From an uncultured Clostridia bacterium (GTDB lineage Bacteria; Bacillota; Clostridia; Lachnospirales; CAMVHY01): a stretch of DNA of 32,000 bases. Under the pieces are notes generated by a model. That model did not search any database. It was not told the DNA's origin and was given only the letters and a program-made list of their open reading frames with translations. Shown in pieces: positions 1 through 9,700 of this stretch. The first letter of the stretch is position 1; each line of letters opens with the position of its first letter. The stretch spans positions 1 to 32,000 of the forward strand of contig CANEHT010000003.1 in the NCBI GenBank assembly GCA_947427385.1. The letters run 5' to 3'. Both the position numbers and the translations under genes were made by a program.

Positions 1-156
1 TGTGTTACCAACATTAGACCGTGGAGTAATTTTTTTGGCTCCAGTTGGTTCAAATGGTTTATATTCATTCTGCCAAACACCTTTTACTCCATTCAGTTTA
101 TCTGTGTTACCAACATTAGACCGTGGAGTAATTTTTTTGGCTCCAGTTGGTTCAAA
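1..156. repeat. 54-bp perfect direct repeat inside the left-edge gene
   Basis: Bases 1-54 and 103-156 are identical, with a period of 102 bp (34 codons), so the reading frame is kept. The repeat encodes the FEPTGAKKITPRS-NVGNT peptide. The left copy touches the window edge, so more copies may follow outside. Confidence 0.9.
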
Positions 157-486
157 TTCTTTATATTCTTGCTCCCAAGGTTTCTTTTCTTTATCTGACA
201 ATGTTCCTTTTATTTCACCATTTAATCGAGCTGCTGTTTCTTCAGTAAATTTGTCTTTTCTATTATTGTTATATTGTACTTTTGCAGATTTAATTGGCTT
301 TACTTTCGGTTTACCGTTATTTTCTTTAGACTCTTTATTTCCTTCAGTATTAATTTCAGTCATTTTCTTTTCTATTTCTATTTCACCATTTAATCGAGCT
401 GCCGTTTTTTCAGTAAAATTACCTTCTTGCCCACTTTCATATTTTACTCTTGTAGAAAATTTATCTCCTCCACTACCTTGACTCAT
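1..486 (-). CDS. Unknown hydrophilic protein with duplicated peptide motifs, partial (5' part, runs off the left edge)
   Basis: The minus strand is open for 162 codons from an ATG at 484-486 to the window edge, with no stop. A very strong ribosome binding site (GAGGAGGG) lies 7-8 bases upstream and a good promoter about 60 bases further up. The protein is rich in Lys, Glu, Asn and Gly, has no signal peptide or membrane segment, and consists of two kinds of duplicated peptide. One is FTE-x-TAARLNGEI, at about residues 24-36 and 80-92. The other is EY-K-x-FEPTGAKKITPRS followed by NVGNT, at about residues 107-128 and 141-162. The second duplication is almost unchanged at DNA level, so it is recent or under homogenisation. 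I do not recognise the family. The composition suggests a disordered, repeat-built cytoplasmic protein or secreted effector-like protein, but this is only inference. The gene certainly continues beyond the window. Confidence 0.8.
   Translation of the reverse strand, partial: MSQGSGGDKFSTRVKYESGQEGNFTEKTAARLNGEIEIEKKMTEINTEGNKESKENNGKPKVKPIKSAKVQYNNNRKDKFTEETAARLNGEIKGTLSDKEKKPWEQEYKEFEPTGAKKITPRSNVGNTDKLNGVKGVWQNEYKPFEPTGAKKITPRSNVGNT
211..417. repeat. 39-bp imperfect direct repeat (211-249 and 379-417) inside the left-edge gene
   Basis: The two copies differ at only a couple of positions and are 168 bp (56 codons) apart, in frame. They encode the TAARLNGEI peptide. This is a second repeat family in the same gene, interleaved with the 54-bp family rather than part of it. 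Confidence 0.85.
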
Positions 487-549
487 AATAATCCCTCCTC
501 ATAACAATCAATAAAAATTTATAATACACAACACTAAAACAATAAGTTT

Positions 550-579
550 ATTTTACAAAACTATTACATAAAAAGTCAA
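550..579 (-). promoter_or_regulatory. Promoter of the left-edge repeat gene
   Basis: On the minus strand TTGACT (574-579) and TAAAAT (550-555) are separated by 18 bases. Each differs from the sigma-A consensus at one position. It predicts a leader of about 57 bases before the ATG at 486. No operator is visible in the remaining sequence up to 690. Confidence 0.6.
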
Positions 580-684
580 GTAAAAATATAATGTAATATT
601 TTCCATTAAATAAAATTACAACTTTAAACTATCTTCAATTAATCTTTTTACGATAATTTTTAATTTAAATTTTTTCATGATTTA

Positions 685-719
685 ATAAAAAAATCTCACT
701 TCAAATCAAAGTGAGATTT
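685..719 (-). terminator. Rho-independent terminator of pyrG
   Basis: A perfect 11-bp inverted repeat (691-701 and 709-719) with a 7-base loop is followed on the minus strand by a run of T. It lies about 30 bases after the pyrG stop. It also has T after it on the plus strand (721-726), so it may block transcription from both sides. Confidence 0.88.
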
Positions 720-747
720 ATTTTTTGTAACTTTTTTATAATCGCCA

Positions 748-2355
748 CTATAAATTTTTCAACGCTTGCTTAACTAATTCAACAAACAATGGATGCGGTA
801 AATTTGGTCGCGATTTTAATTCCGGATGGAATTGTACACCAATAAACCATGGATGGATATTCCGATCCAATTCTATTATCTCAACAAGTTTTTTATCAGG
901 GGATAAACCTGAAAATTTCAAACCATTTTCAATTAATTTCTCACGATAAAAATTATTGAATTCGAAACGATGGCGATGACGTTCATAAATTAATTCTTTG
1001 CCATAAATTTCAAATGCAAGCGTATTTTTTTCAATAGCGCATGGATATTTCCCAAGCCGCATCGTTCCACCTTTATTATCAATACTTTTTTGGTCAGCCA
1101 TAATATCAATTATGGGATTCGTACAATCAGCAATAAATTCTGTACTATACACATCAGGAATTTTTACAACATTTTGTGCGAATTCAATTGCTGCACACTG
1201 CATACCTAAACAAATTCCCAAGAATGGAATTTTATTTTCGCGTGCAAACTTAATTGCATTAATTTTCCCGTTGACACCACGCTTACCAAATCCACCGGGA
1301 ACAATTATTCCATTTACATCCGACAAAAATTTTTCCGGCAGCTCTGATTCCAAAATTTGCGAATCAATCCATTTTATTTTTACTTTTGTATTATTATAAA
1401 CGCCGGCATGATTTAAAGCTTCAATAATAGAAAAATATGCGTCGTGCAATCTCACATATTTCCCAACAATTGCAATATTAATTTCATTTGATAGCGATTT
1501 TAATTTTTGCACGTAATTTTGCCAATCTGTAAGCTGTGGATTTTTTTGTGGCAATGATAATTTCTCACAAATAATTTGTGCTAAATTTTCTTGCTCTAAC
1601 AGCAATGGAACTTCATAAATCGAATCACAATCAATATTTTCTATGACGCATTTTTTTTCAACATTACAAAATAGCGCCAACTTTTCCCGCATATCATCAG
1701 AAATATTTTTTTCAGTACGGCAAATAATTATATCCGGCTGAATACCCAACGATAATAATTCTTTTACGGAATGTTGACTTGGTTTCGTTTTCATCTCGCC
1801 CGATTTTTCCAAATACGGTATCAATGTCAAATGTATGTATAAAATATTTTCACGGCCAACTTCAAATGCTGTTTGTCTAATTGCTTCCAAAAATGGTTGG
1901 CTTTCCATATCGCCAACTGTTCCACCAATTTCTGTTATTATCACATCAGATTCAGTTTCTTTTGCAGTAAAAAAAATTTTTTCTTTAATCGCATTTGTAA
2001 TATGTGGGATAACTTGTACCGTTTGGCCTAAAAATTCACCTTTACGTTCTTTATTCAAAACTTCCCAATATATTTTTCCAGCCGTTACATTATTATTTTT
2101 TGTCAAGTTTTCATCAATAAATCTTTCATAATGACCAATATCTAAGTCTGTTTCGCCGCCATCATCCGTTACAAATACTTCACCATGTTGGTACGGGCTC
2201 ATTGTTCCCGGATCAATATTTATGTACGGATCAAATTTTTGTATGGTAACTTTTAATCCGCGTGCTTTTAATAATCTACCGATAGAAGCTGCAGTAATTC
2301 CCTTACCTAATCCGGAGACAACGCCACCGGTTATAAAAATATATTTAGCAGACAT
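748..2355 (-). CDS. pyrG: CTP synthase
   Basis: The enzyme makes CTP from UTP, ATP and glutamine, the last step of pyrimidine nucleotide synthesis, in the cytosol. At 535 residues it has the normal family length. The N-terminal synthetase domain carries the P-loop SGLGKG (residues 14-19, Lys18) and GGTVGDMES near residue 144. The C-terminal class I glutamine amidotransferase domain has the nucleophile Cys382 in GICLGMQ and the His510/Glu512 pair in HPEL. The start ATG is preceded by GAGGAGCG at a good distance, and a near-consensus promoter gives a short leader of about 20 bases. I see no obvious attenuator between promoter and start. The gene is a single transcription unit, divergent from the secreted-protein gene and closed by its own terminator. 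Confidence 0.97.
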   Translation of the reverse strand: MSAKYIFITGGVVSGLGKGITAASIGRLLKARGLKVTIQKFDPYINIDPGTMSPYQHGEVFVTDDGGETDLDIGHYERFIDENLTKNNNVTAGKIYWEVLNKERKGEFLGQTVQVIPHITNAIKEKIFFTAKETESDVIITEIGGTVGDMESQPFLEAIRQTAFEVGRENILYIHLTLIPYLEKSGEMKTKPSQHSVKELLSLGIQPDIIICRTEKNISDDMREKLALFCNVEKKCVIENIDCDSIYEVPLLLEQENLAQIICEKLSLPQKNPQLTDWQNYVQKLKSLSNEINIAIVGKYVRLHDAYFSIIEALNHAGVYNNTKVKIKWIDSQILESELPEKFLSDVNGIIVPGGFGKRGVNGKINAIKFARENKIPFLGICLGMQCAAIEFAQNVVKIPDVYSTEFIADCTNPIIDIMADQKSIDNKGGTMRLGKYPCAIEKNTLAFEIYGKELIYERHRHRFEFNNFYREKLIENGLKFSGLSPDKKLVEIIELDRNIHPWFIGVQFHPELKSRPNLPHPLFVELVKQALKNL

Positions 2356-2382
2356 AATTTTCGCTCCTCATATTTTTTTCAA

Positions 2383-2411
2383 AGTATATATTTCCAAAAA
2401 ATTTTTTTCAA
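2383..2411 (-). promoter_or_regulatory. pyrG promoter
   Basis: On the minus strand TTGAAA (2406-2411) and TATACT (2383-2388) are separated by exactly 17 bases. Transcription should start near 2376, about 20 bases before the pyrG ATG. Confidence 0.75.
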
Positions 2412-2477
2412 ATTTTCAACTAAATATTTGGCAGGAATAAAAATAATAATAAGCGCGATAATAATTTTGTAATATGA

Positions 2478-2507
2478 TTGTCATTGATTTTCAAATTTGC
2501 TTATGAA
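2478..2507 (+). promoter_or_regulatory. Candidate promoter of the secreted-protein / rsmI / pseudouridine synthase group
   Basis: TTGTCA (2478-2483) and TATGAA (2502-2507) are separated by 18 bases. The -10 box is weak, so this is a tentative call. It would give a leader of about 46 bases before the ATG at 2561. Confidence 0.4.
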
Positions 2508-2560
2508 ATAATTAGCAAGTGTTGTTCGAATAATTTTTATTTTTTTAGGAGGCAAAATAA

Positions 2561-3415
2561 ATGGGAAATACAAGTAAGTTTTTATCATTTTTAACTGCTA
2601 TTACATTAAGTATGTCACCGATAATTTGTAAAGCTCAAGAAACAAATGATGCTGCTCAAGAATTAATCAATGAAGTTCAAGAAGTAAATGAAGTACAAGA
2701 AAATAAACCGGTATTAATAAGTGCAGCAGAAAATTTAAATTATATTACTCAAATTTATATTGATAACAATAATAGAATTATCGGTTCATATCCAGTTATC
2801 GGAAGTATGCCAGAATTATCAAATAAAATTTTAAGCGATATTGACAAAACTGTTTCACAGTTAAATTTAAAATCTTCCGATGATTACGGCGAAAATATTT
2901 TAAAATTTAAAGTTGATGAAAGTGTAGCTGATTACGCAAAAATTTCACTTAATATCGAAAAAGATTTTGTAAGCGATTCATTTGAATATTTTATTGATAT
3001 AAAAGCAAATTCTGAAATTGAAAAATCTGAATTTGAAAAAGCACAAAAAGAAGAACCGAAAACAGATGATGACACATCATCAATTGAAATTACAATGGTT
3101 CCACTTCGCGTTAATGCAGAAAAATTAGGCTGGAAAGTTGATTGGGAACAAAAAAAAGGTTCTGAACCATCAAAAGCAATTTTGTCAAAAGATTCAACCG
3201 TTATTAAAGTTTTAGTTGATTCAAAATTGGATTACGATTTGATAATAAATGGAAACTCAACAAAAAAACTTGACAAACCGGCAGAATTACAAGACAGTAC
3301 ACTTTATGTTCCATCGACTTTTATTGATAGTTATTTAAAAACAAAAACTGATAAAACAGATAAAGTTGAAGATGCTGATAAATCTGAAAACAAAAAAATT
3401 GAAATTAATGAATAA
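2561..3415 (+). CDS. Secreted protein with a copper-amine-oxidase-N-like domain
   Basis: A signal peptide covers about residues 1-25: a short basic start, a hydrophobic core, then a likely signal peptidase I site after CKA. There is no convincing lipobox. A spacer rich in Gln, Glu and Asn follows, then a middle domain (about residues 55-150) that I cannot name. At about residues 175-262 a segment resembles the 'copper amine oxidase N-terminal-like' repeat common in Bacillota: VPLR-x-NAEKLGWKVDWE, then strands with VIKVLVDS and LYVPSTFID. The C-terminus is highly charged (Lys/Asp/Glu). In this family the domain is thought to act outside the cell, near the wall; it does not imply amine oxidase activity. 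The start has AGGAGG 7-8 bases upstream. A strong hairpin between this gene and rsmI suggests that it is largely transcribed alone. Confidence 0.75.
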   Translation: MGNTSKFLSFLTAITLSMSPIICKAQETNDAAQELINEVQEVNEVQENKPVLISAAENLNYITQIYIDNNNRIIGSYPVIGSMPELSNKILSDIDKTVSQLNLKSSDDYGENILKFKVDESVADYAKISLNIEKDFVSDSFEYFIDIKANSEIEKSEFEKAQKEEPKTDDDTSSIEITMVPLRVNAEKLGWKVDWEQKKGSEPSKAILSKDSTVIKVLVDSKLDYDLIINGNSTKKLDKPAELQDSTLYVPSTFIDSYLKTKTDKTDKVEDADKSENKKIEINE

Positions 3416-3460
3416 AATTTCATAAAAAAATCCGCGTAAGCGGTTTTTTTTATGAAATTT
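3415..3460 (+). terminator. Terminator inside a long inverted repeat after the secreted-protein gene
   Basis: The core hairpin is CCGC-GTAA-GCGG (3432-3443) followed by eight T, a standard rho-independent terminator. The flanks extend the pairing through the A and T runs and through AAATTTCAT/ATGAAATTT. The whole 46-base segment is therefore an inverted repeat with a single T-T mismatch (3431/3444). The arm starts at the last base of the stop codon and ends 15 bases before the rsmI start. Confidence 0.85.
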
Positions 3461-3475
3461 AAACGAGGTAATTAA

Positions 3476-4288
3476 ATGAGTAAACTTTTCATTTGTGGAA
3501 CACCAATTGGTAATATCAAAGATATTACAATACGTTGTCTTGAAACTTTAAAAGAAGTTGACATAATTGCTTGTGAGGACACACGCCAAACACTCAAATT
3601 GTTAAATTTTTATAGTATCAAAAAAAAACTTGTAAGCTATCATGAACATAACAAAAAAATTGCCGGCGAAAATATTTTAAAATTATTAAATAGCGGAAAA
3701 AATGTTGCATATGTAAGTGATGCCGGAATGCCATGTATTTCAGACCCTGGTGCAGATTTAGTTGCACTTGCACGTGAAAATTCTTTTGATATTGAAATTA
3801 TTCCGGGCCCCTCAGCTTTTACAACTGCAATTGCACTTTCAGGTTTAAATACAAAACAATTTGTCTTCGAAGGATTTATTGAACAAAAAAAACGTGCTGA
3901 ATTCATAAACAGAATAAAATACGAAAAACGACCGACAATTATTTATGAAGCGCCACATCGCTTACTGAAAACTTTACAATTTTTATCAAATGAACTTGAA
4001 GATAGAAATTTATTTTTAGCGCGTGAATTGACAAAGATACATGAAAAATTTTTTTATGGAACAATTGATGAAACAATAAAATTTTTGACTGAAAATCCAC
4101 CGCGCGGTGAATATGTAATTTTAATATATGGCGCTAAAAATGATGAAAATTTTGATGAAATGACTATTAATGAGCATGTAAAATTTTATTTGCAAAATGA
4201 TTATGATTTAAAATCTGCAATAAAAAATGTTGCGCGTGATCGAAATATCTCTAAAAGCCAAGTTTATTCTGTTATCCACAAATCTTAG
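3476..4288 (+). CDS. rsmI: 16S rRNA (cytidine-1402 2'-O)-methyltransferase
   Basis: It transfers a methyl group from S-adenosylmethionine to the ribose of C1402 in the decoding centre of 16S rRNA. The 270 residues match the family length. Diagnostic segments of the SAM-dependent tetrapyrrole-methylase-like fold are GTPIGNIKDIT (residues 8-18), CEDTRQT (about 33-39), SDAGMPCISDPGADLV (about 81-96) and PGPSA (about 110-114). A C-terminal extension ending in NVARDRNISKSQVYSVI looks like the small helical domain usual for RsmI. GAGG lies 8 bases before the ATG. The gene is 11 bases upstream of a pseudouridine synthase gene, so two RNA-modification enzymes are probably co-transcribed. Confidence 0.96.
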   Translation: MSKLFICGTPIGNIKDITIRCLETLKEVDIIACEDTRQTLKLLNFYSIKKKLVSYHEHNKKIAGENILKLLNSGKNVAYVSDAGMPCISDPGADLVALARENSFDIEIIPGPSAFTTAIALSGLNTKQFVFEGFIEQKKRAEFINRIKYEKRPTIIYEAPHRLLKTLQFLSNELEDRNLFLARELTKIHEKFFYGTIDETIKFLTENPPRGEYVILIYGAKNDENFDEMTINEHVKFYLQNDYDLKSAIKNVARDRNISKSQVYSVIHKS

Positions 4289-4299
4289 GAGATTAATTT

Positions 4300-5202
4300 A
4301 TGAAAAAATTAATAGTCGCAAGAGAAAATTCAAATCAACGCCTCGACAAATTCCTTATGAAATTTTTAAACGCCGCTACAAAATCTTTCATATATAAAAT
4401 GTTACGCAAAAAAAATATAAAATTAAATGACAAAACCGCCAATGGAAATGAAATCTTAAATCCAAATGACCAAATTTCTTTATATCTATCCGATGAAACA
4501 ATAAACAAATTTCAAAAAAAAATTTGTAAAATAAAATCGACTAAACCTTTAAAAATTTTATATGAAAACCAAAATATTTTGATATGTGAAAAACCGGCCG
4601 GCATTCTCTCTCAGCCGCAAAGTAAATTTGACAATGACACACTTTTAAATCGTTTATATAATTTGTACGGCGATAATATTTGGATTTGTAATCGTCTTGA
4701 TAGAAATACGAGCGGTTTAATTATTTGTGCAAAAAATTTTTTGGCATTACAAAAAATGAATAACGACATCGCGCAAAATTTGGTCGATAAATATTATTTG
4801 ACAATCGTTAAAGGAAAATTAAATAAGCCTGGACAAATCGAAAGTTATATAACAAAAAATAATCTCACTAATAAATCTGAAATAAATCAAAATGGCATTG
4901 GTAAAAAAATTTTGACACAATACAAGCCAATTGAATATACTGACAAATTTACTTTACTCGAAATAAAATTAATTACTGGAAAATCTCATCAAATTCGTGC
5001 GCATTTACAAAGCATTAATCATCCGATAATTGGTGATACAAAATATGGTAAGCCTAAAACAAATTTATTTTTTAAACAAAAATTTAATTTACACTATCAA
5101 CTTTTACATGCGTATAAAATAAAATTTAACGGATTGGAAGTAGATTGCCCTCCGCCATCAATGTTTCTTGACATAAAAAATTTTCTTTTCCGCAAAAAAT
5201 AA
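4300..5202 (+). CDS. RluA-family 23S rRNA pseudouridine synthase
   Basis: It isomerises specific uridines in rRNA to pseudouridine. At the N-terminus (about residues 8-60) an S4 RNA-binding domain begins RLDKFLMKFL. The catalytic domain has the signature NRLDRNTSGLI around residues 131-141, with Asp as the catalytic residue. The usual His before RLD is Asn here. Further on comes GKSHQIRAHL (about 227-236), the conserved motif near the active site. The length of 300 residues and the S4 domain point to the RluC/RluD group, but I cannot name the target site. AGGAG lies 8 bases before the start, and the gene follows rsmI closely. A bidirectional terminator follows. Confidence 0.93.
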   Translation: MKKLIVARENSNQRLDKFLMKFLNAATKSFIYKMLRKKNIKLNDKTANGNEILNPNDQISLYLSDETINKFQKKICKIKSTKPLKILYENQNILICEKPAGILSQPQSKFDNDTLLNRLYNLYGDNIWICNRLDRNTSGLIICAKNFLALQKMNNDIAQNLVDKYYLTIVKGKLNKPGQIESYITKNNLTNKSEINQNGIGKKILTQYKPIEYTDKFTLLEIKLITGKSHQIRAHLQSINHPIIGDTKYGKPKTNLFFKQKFNLHYQLLHAYKIKFNGLEVDCPPPSMFLDIKNFLFRKK

Positions 5203-5218
5203 ATTTATTTCTCAAATA

Positions 5219-5251
5219 AAAAAAACGATGAAAAATATTCATCGTTTTTTT
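5219..5251. terminator. Bidirectional terminator between the pseudouridine synthase and LytR-CpsA-Psr genes
   Basis: Cgatgaa at 5226-5232 pairs with ttcatcg at 5238-5244 around a 5-base loop. The flanking A7 and T7 runs extend the stem to 14 bp. It serves the plus-strand gene ending at 5202 and the minus-strand gene ending at 5254. Confidence 0.9.
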
Positions 5252-5253
5252 GT

Positions 5254-6528
5254 TTAATTAAATTTTTCGCCAAGCCCCGTAATTATTATTACATTATAAT
5301 CGTCAGGGATTTTTTCATCAATCTGAATTACCGGATTAGTGAAATATTTTTTTAAATCTTCGCCCATCCCTTTTTCTTTCACCATAATGCGCGTATCATA
5401 AATTTTTTTGCCCGTATAATCGTCGACGTTAACAACATTAAACTTATTTTTCTCCAGCAATTCTTTTTTTTGTTTTGCCAAACCATCTTTGTCGCTTCCA
5501 TTTAAAATTTGTATCTTATAATCGATACTAGAATTTTTTTTACCACTCGAATAGAAAATTTCGTCAACTAGTTTTGTCGTTTCTTCTTTATCATTTAAGA
5601 AATACGAAGCGCCATTAATCATTTTTGGCATTCCTGGTAATGTATAAAAATTTATACTATCTGAATCAAATTTGTTCACATAACGCAAATATTTTGGCAA
5701 ATCTTCAATACCAAAATCTGTTTGAACTGACTTTAAAAATGTTGTTAAAAAACTCGATAAATTATTTAATATCGTTTTTTTATTCAAAACTTGCGTAAAA
5801 AATTCTTTCATAAATTGTTGTTGAACTTCTATACGCTGTAAATCGGCACGCTTATAACTTTTTCGAAAGCGTACAACTCCCTCTGCCATTTTTCCATCTA
5901 AAAGCTGCCGGCCCTCAGGAATATGTATATGTAAATTTTGAGTTGGGTCATCGTAATGCAAACCGCCTTTTGGAATATCCATATAAATTCCGCCGACATC
6001 ATCAACTATTTTACGAAACGCTGAAATATTTACTGCGGCATAATAGTCAATTTTTATATTCAATAATTCTTCAATTTGTTTCTTCGAATATTCATTACCA
6101 TAATTTTTTCCAGCATACGAATGCACTGCATTTATTTTCATTACGCCAGTTGATGGCGGATATCTCCCTAAACTACGTAATTCTTTAATAGTTTCCGACG
6201 ACATTTTTATATATGTATCGCGTGGAATCGAAACAATATTTATTTTATGCGTATCGCGCTCAAAACATCCGACAAATATTGAGTCAGCTAATAATTCATT
6301 TTGGTCTAACCCTAATACTAAAAATTTTGTTTTTTTGGGCGGTAAAAAAATTTTGTCTATAATACTTGATTGATTTTCATTCGTATTTTTTTTGTCAATA
6401 TCTTTTGTATTTATAAATTTTGTGAAAAAATTATAGCTCAATAAAAAAAATATGGCTACTAATATAAATCCACCAACAATTTTAAAAACGATGGAAAAAA
6501 ATTTTTTTAAATTTCTTTCGTATCGCAC
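5254..6528 (-). CDS. LytR-CpsA-Psr family glycopolymer transferase with LytR_C domain
   Basis: Family members attach wall polymers to peptidoglycan on the outer face of the membrane. A short basic N-terminus is followed by one membrane anchor (about residues 10-34). The catalytic LCP domain then has FLVLGLDQNELLADSI, the conserved Arg-containing IVSIPRDTYI, MKINAVHSYAG and RADLQRIEVQQQFM. A C-terminal LytR_C domain (about residues 340-420) begins YKIQILNGS. The ORF extends upstream to a GTG at 6535-6537. I chose the GTG at 6526-6528 because AAGAAGG lies 8 bases before it, whereas the upstream GTG has no properly spaced site. The choice changes the length by only three residues (424 or 427). 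The gene is a single unit, divergent from giant A and convergent with the rsmI group. Confidence 0.93.
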   Translation of the reverse strand: MRYERNLKKFFSIVFKIVGGFILVAIFFLLSYNFFTKFINTKDIDKKNTNENQSSIIDKIFLPPKKTKFLVLGLDQNELLADSIFVGCFERDTHKINIVSIPRDTYIKMSSETIKELRSLGRYPPSTGVMKINAVHSYAGKNYGNEYSKKQIEELLNIKIDYYAAVNISAFRKIVDDVGGIYMDIPKGGLHYDDPTQNLHIHIPEGRQLLDGKMAEGVVRFRKSYKRADLQRIEVQQQFMKEFFTQVLNKKTILNNLSSFLTTFLKSVQTDFGIEDLPKYLRYVNKFDSDSINFYTLPGMPKMINGASYFLNDKEETTKLVDEIFYSSGKKNSSIDYKIQILNGSDKDGLAKQKKELLEKNKFNVVNVDDYTGKKIYDTRIMVKEKGMGEDLKKYFTNPVIQIDEKIPDDYNVIIITGLGEKFN

Positions 6529-6629
6529 TCCATACACCTTCTTAAATTATAACCTCTCCATAATATTACAATAAATTTCTTTTCAATGCAAATTTTTTAT
6601 AAATAACAAATTAAGGATATAAAATTTTA

Positions 6630-6658
6630 TTGCATTTTTCATAATAATTTACTATAAT
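6630..6658 (+). promoter_or_regulatory. Promoter of giant gene A
   Basis: TTGCAT (6630-6635) and a perfect TATAAT (6653-6658) are separated by 17 bases. Transcription should start near 6665, about 44 bases before the GTG start. The intact, near-consensus promoter suggests that the gene is, or recently was, expressed. Confidence 0.72.
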
Positions 6659-6708
6659 AAAATTAATATTTTACGGTAAATAATTTCTTTCAAGTGAGAT
6701 GATTTATT

Positions 6709-9700
6709 GTGAGTGAATATTCTAATCAAAAACAATTTAAGATAAAGCTAAAAGATTTTTATGTTTTTAAAGATAAGAATGATAAAGCTGTCCCATGTAT
6801 GCCATTAATGCCATTTATTGGAATTTCACCCGGATTGCATGCTGCAAGTGATAATACATGTGAAACAAAAACAGTTATGAAAACTTATCAGGAAAGTAAT
6901 TCACCTGAAAATATAAAAGTTGGTTTAAATATTGATTCGACAAAATTTGACGACTTAATAAATGCGTTAATTAGCATGCATCCTATGAATATAATTGAAG
7001 CATCAGGAAGAACTGTAATGTGTTTTAATTTTATCGGCTTTGCTGATAATGATGGTTACGATGTTGATATTAGCAAGCAACATGACTTTTTATACATATA
7101 TTGTAATATATGCGGTATGTTAGATCGTTACAAAAATCTTCCAATTAACATTCCACCAACTATTCCTGATCGCAATAATCCAATTAGCTTAAAAGTTTTA
7201 ATAGACAATGGTTCAACATCGAGAAATCGCCATAATACTCTTGAAGAAAAATATATTTTATATAACGCAAAAAACTTTTTCGCACAAAAATATAATCTTG
7301 ATTTTTTAGATATAAAAATTTTTGATAACATAACAGAAATAACAGATGATAAAAATCATCTTACAATTTATAAAAATAATGGATTTAATACATTAGGCGA
7401 AAAAATATTAAAAATTTTATCAGAAAAAATATCAGAAATTCCATCAAAAGATATTCAAGATTGGTTATTAAGTGATAATTTAAAAGCCGTATTAATAGAA
7501 CCTTATACGACCGCTTTTAAAATAAATGAAAAAAAAGATTTTCTTGATACTATAAAAGGACAATTAATTATTAAGCTTGAAGAGTTAAAAGAGTTCAAAG
7601 AAGAGTCCAAAGAATTTATTCCGAGAGAGATTTGGAACTTTGAGTTGCCACAAAATTTTTTAACTAACAACGAACAAATATATAATTATTTTGCTCCAAT
7701 TCATTACATACAATGTATTTTTTATACATGCCTTTATTATTCTTATTCTTTGTATGAATCTAATAAATCTGATGAAAATATCGAAATTATGAAACAAACT
7801 TTGATTAATATATTAAAAATTCGAGATGATTTTCAAAAAGAAAGTTTAGATCCAATTTATAGTACAACTGGATTTTTTCTAGAATTTTTACTAAAAATGA
7901 TTTTAAAAGAGCACTATAATGAAGTTTTAATAAAATATGTAAATAATTTATATAAAAATTCGATAGAAACTGCCCAACATGTTACACAAGTATATTTTAT
8001 GTATCATAAAAAAAATACTATATTTAATGATGGATTTTTAAATAAGAATACTGCTGAATATTTAATTCCTTTTACAAAATTATTTGAACTTTTTGGCGAC
8101 GGATATTCAATAACAAATGAAAATATTAGTAATGGCGAAGGGAAAGTCCAGGATGAATTAGAGTTCTTTATTCTTGAAAAATCAGTTACTTCAAGTAAAT
8201 TAAATCAACTTTCTGCTTCTGTAATATTAAGCAGTATGATTTATTCAAATACATTTGGACTAATAGAAAATTTGAATTTTGATAAAACTAAAGAATGCAT
8301 AAATTATCTATTTAATCCTGTAAAAGAAATAATAATCGAACATAAAGCAGAATTATTACGGATATTTGTTGATAGTTTTAATCAAAGAGAAACGTTTGCT
8401 ATTGAGTTATACATTAATTTAAATGCTAATCAATTTATTGATTTTTATAAAATTGTTGGTAAAAATATTTTTACAATTATTGCGAACAAATATAATAGTT
8501 TGGCGAAAAATAACCAAGAAAAATTTAAAAATTTATTTTCTCAATTAGCTACAAAAATAAAAGAAAAAGATTATAAAGTAACTCAAGATTTTACAAATGA
8601 TTATTTTGAAGTTCTACAAATTTTATTAACTTCAAATGTTAAAGATTTTGGCGCAATTATTAAAAATTTTTCTGTAAAAGAAATTATGCAATACGAAAAT
8701 TTCATTAATTATTTAATAAAACTTTTTTCTCTAAAGCATATAGAAGAAATTATAAATTTTTTACTTAATTCGGATGATAGTGACGAAAAAAGAAAATACA
8801 GCGATATGTTAAATCAATTCATTAATTTTATAAAAAGTGAAGGAAGAACACGCATATTTTGTGCCTTATCAATTGAACATTTCTATTTTTTATATGAAAA
8901 TACTGAAATTGAAAATGATATTTTTATAAGCGCCCAAAAATATAGTAAAATTGCAAAATATAGTAAAATCAAAAAGCAAATAAATGATAAATATCTTGAA
9001 TTATTTGCAGGAATAAGCAAAGACAATAATAAATTTTCTCAAGATTTTATTAACGGCTATTTTGAATCGCTTACACTTTTACTTAATTCAGAATTTCGTA
9101 ATGATTTTGTTAATATTATTTCTAATTTATCAATAGAAACAATTTTGCAACATAATCTAATAAAATTTATTACTCAAAAAAACTTGGAAGAAATTATTTC
9201 TTTCCTTAGAAATCCTGAAAACAATAATAATGAAGAAAAAGAAAAATATAATAATATTTTATTGCAATTTATCGAATGCATAAGAAATAAAGAAGCAAAT
9301 AAAATTGTATTTTATGAATTATCAGATGAAAATTTTATTTTTCTATCAAAATATCCTGAAATTTTTATAAATGATCCACAAGAATATAATAATCTTTCTA
9401 TTGCTGATAAAGCAATAATAAATGATAAATATAATGAATTTGCTGAAAAAATTAATACAACAAACGAATTAACTTCAGATTTTATCAGATTATTTTTTAA
9501 ATCTCTAAAAATTTTATTAGCTCCAGAATTTAAAAATGATTTTGCTTATACATTTAATACTTTTTCAATAAATAAATTGATACAGTATGAAGTTATAGAT
9601 GATTTTGCAGTTTTTTTAAGCAAAGATAAATTAAAAGAAATTATCGATTTTATTTTTATTCCTGAAAATAATGATGAAAAAGAAAAAATAAAATATAATA

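Noticed and set aside
1..417. CRISPR-like direct repeats at the left edge
   Set aside because: There are only two copies of each kind, with different spacings, all in frame within an open coding sequence and encoding duplicated peptides.
2..481. 159-residue open frame on the plus strand at the left edge
   Set aside because: The minus strand over the same bases has a strong ribosome binding site, an ATG and a promoter, and its translation shows clean in-frame peptide repeats. The plus frame is its mirror.
615..679. Small 20-codon minus-strand frame (MKKFKLKII...) between the pyrG terminator and the left-edge gene
   Set aside because: It has no ribosome binding site, starts right behind the pyrG terminator, and its Lys/Ile/Leu composition is what this AT-rich sequence gives by chance.
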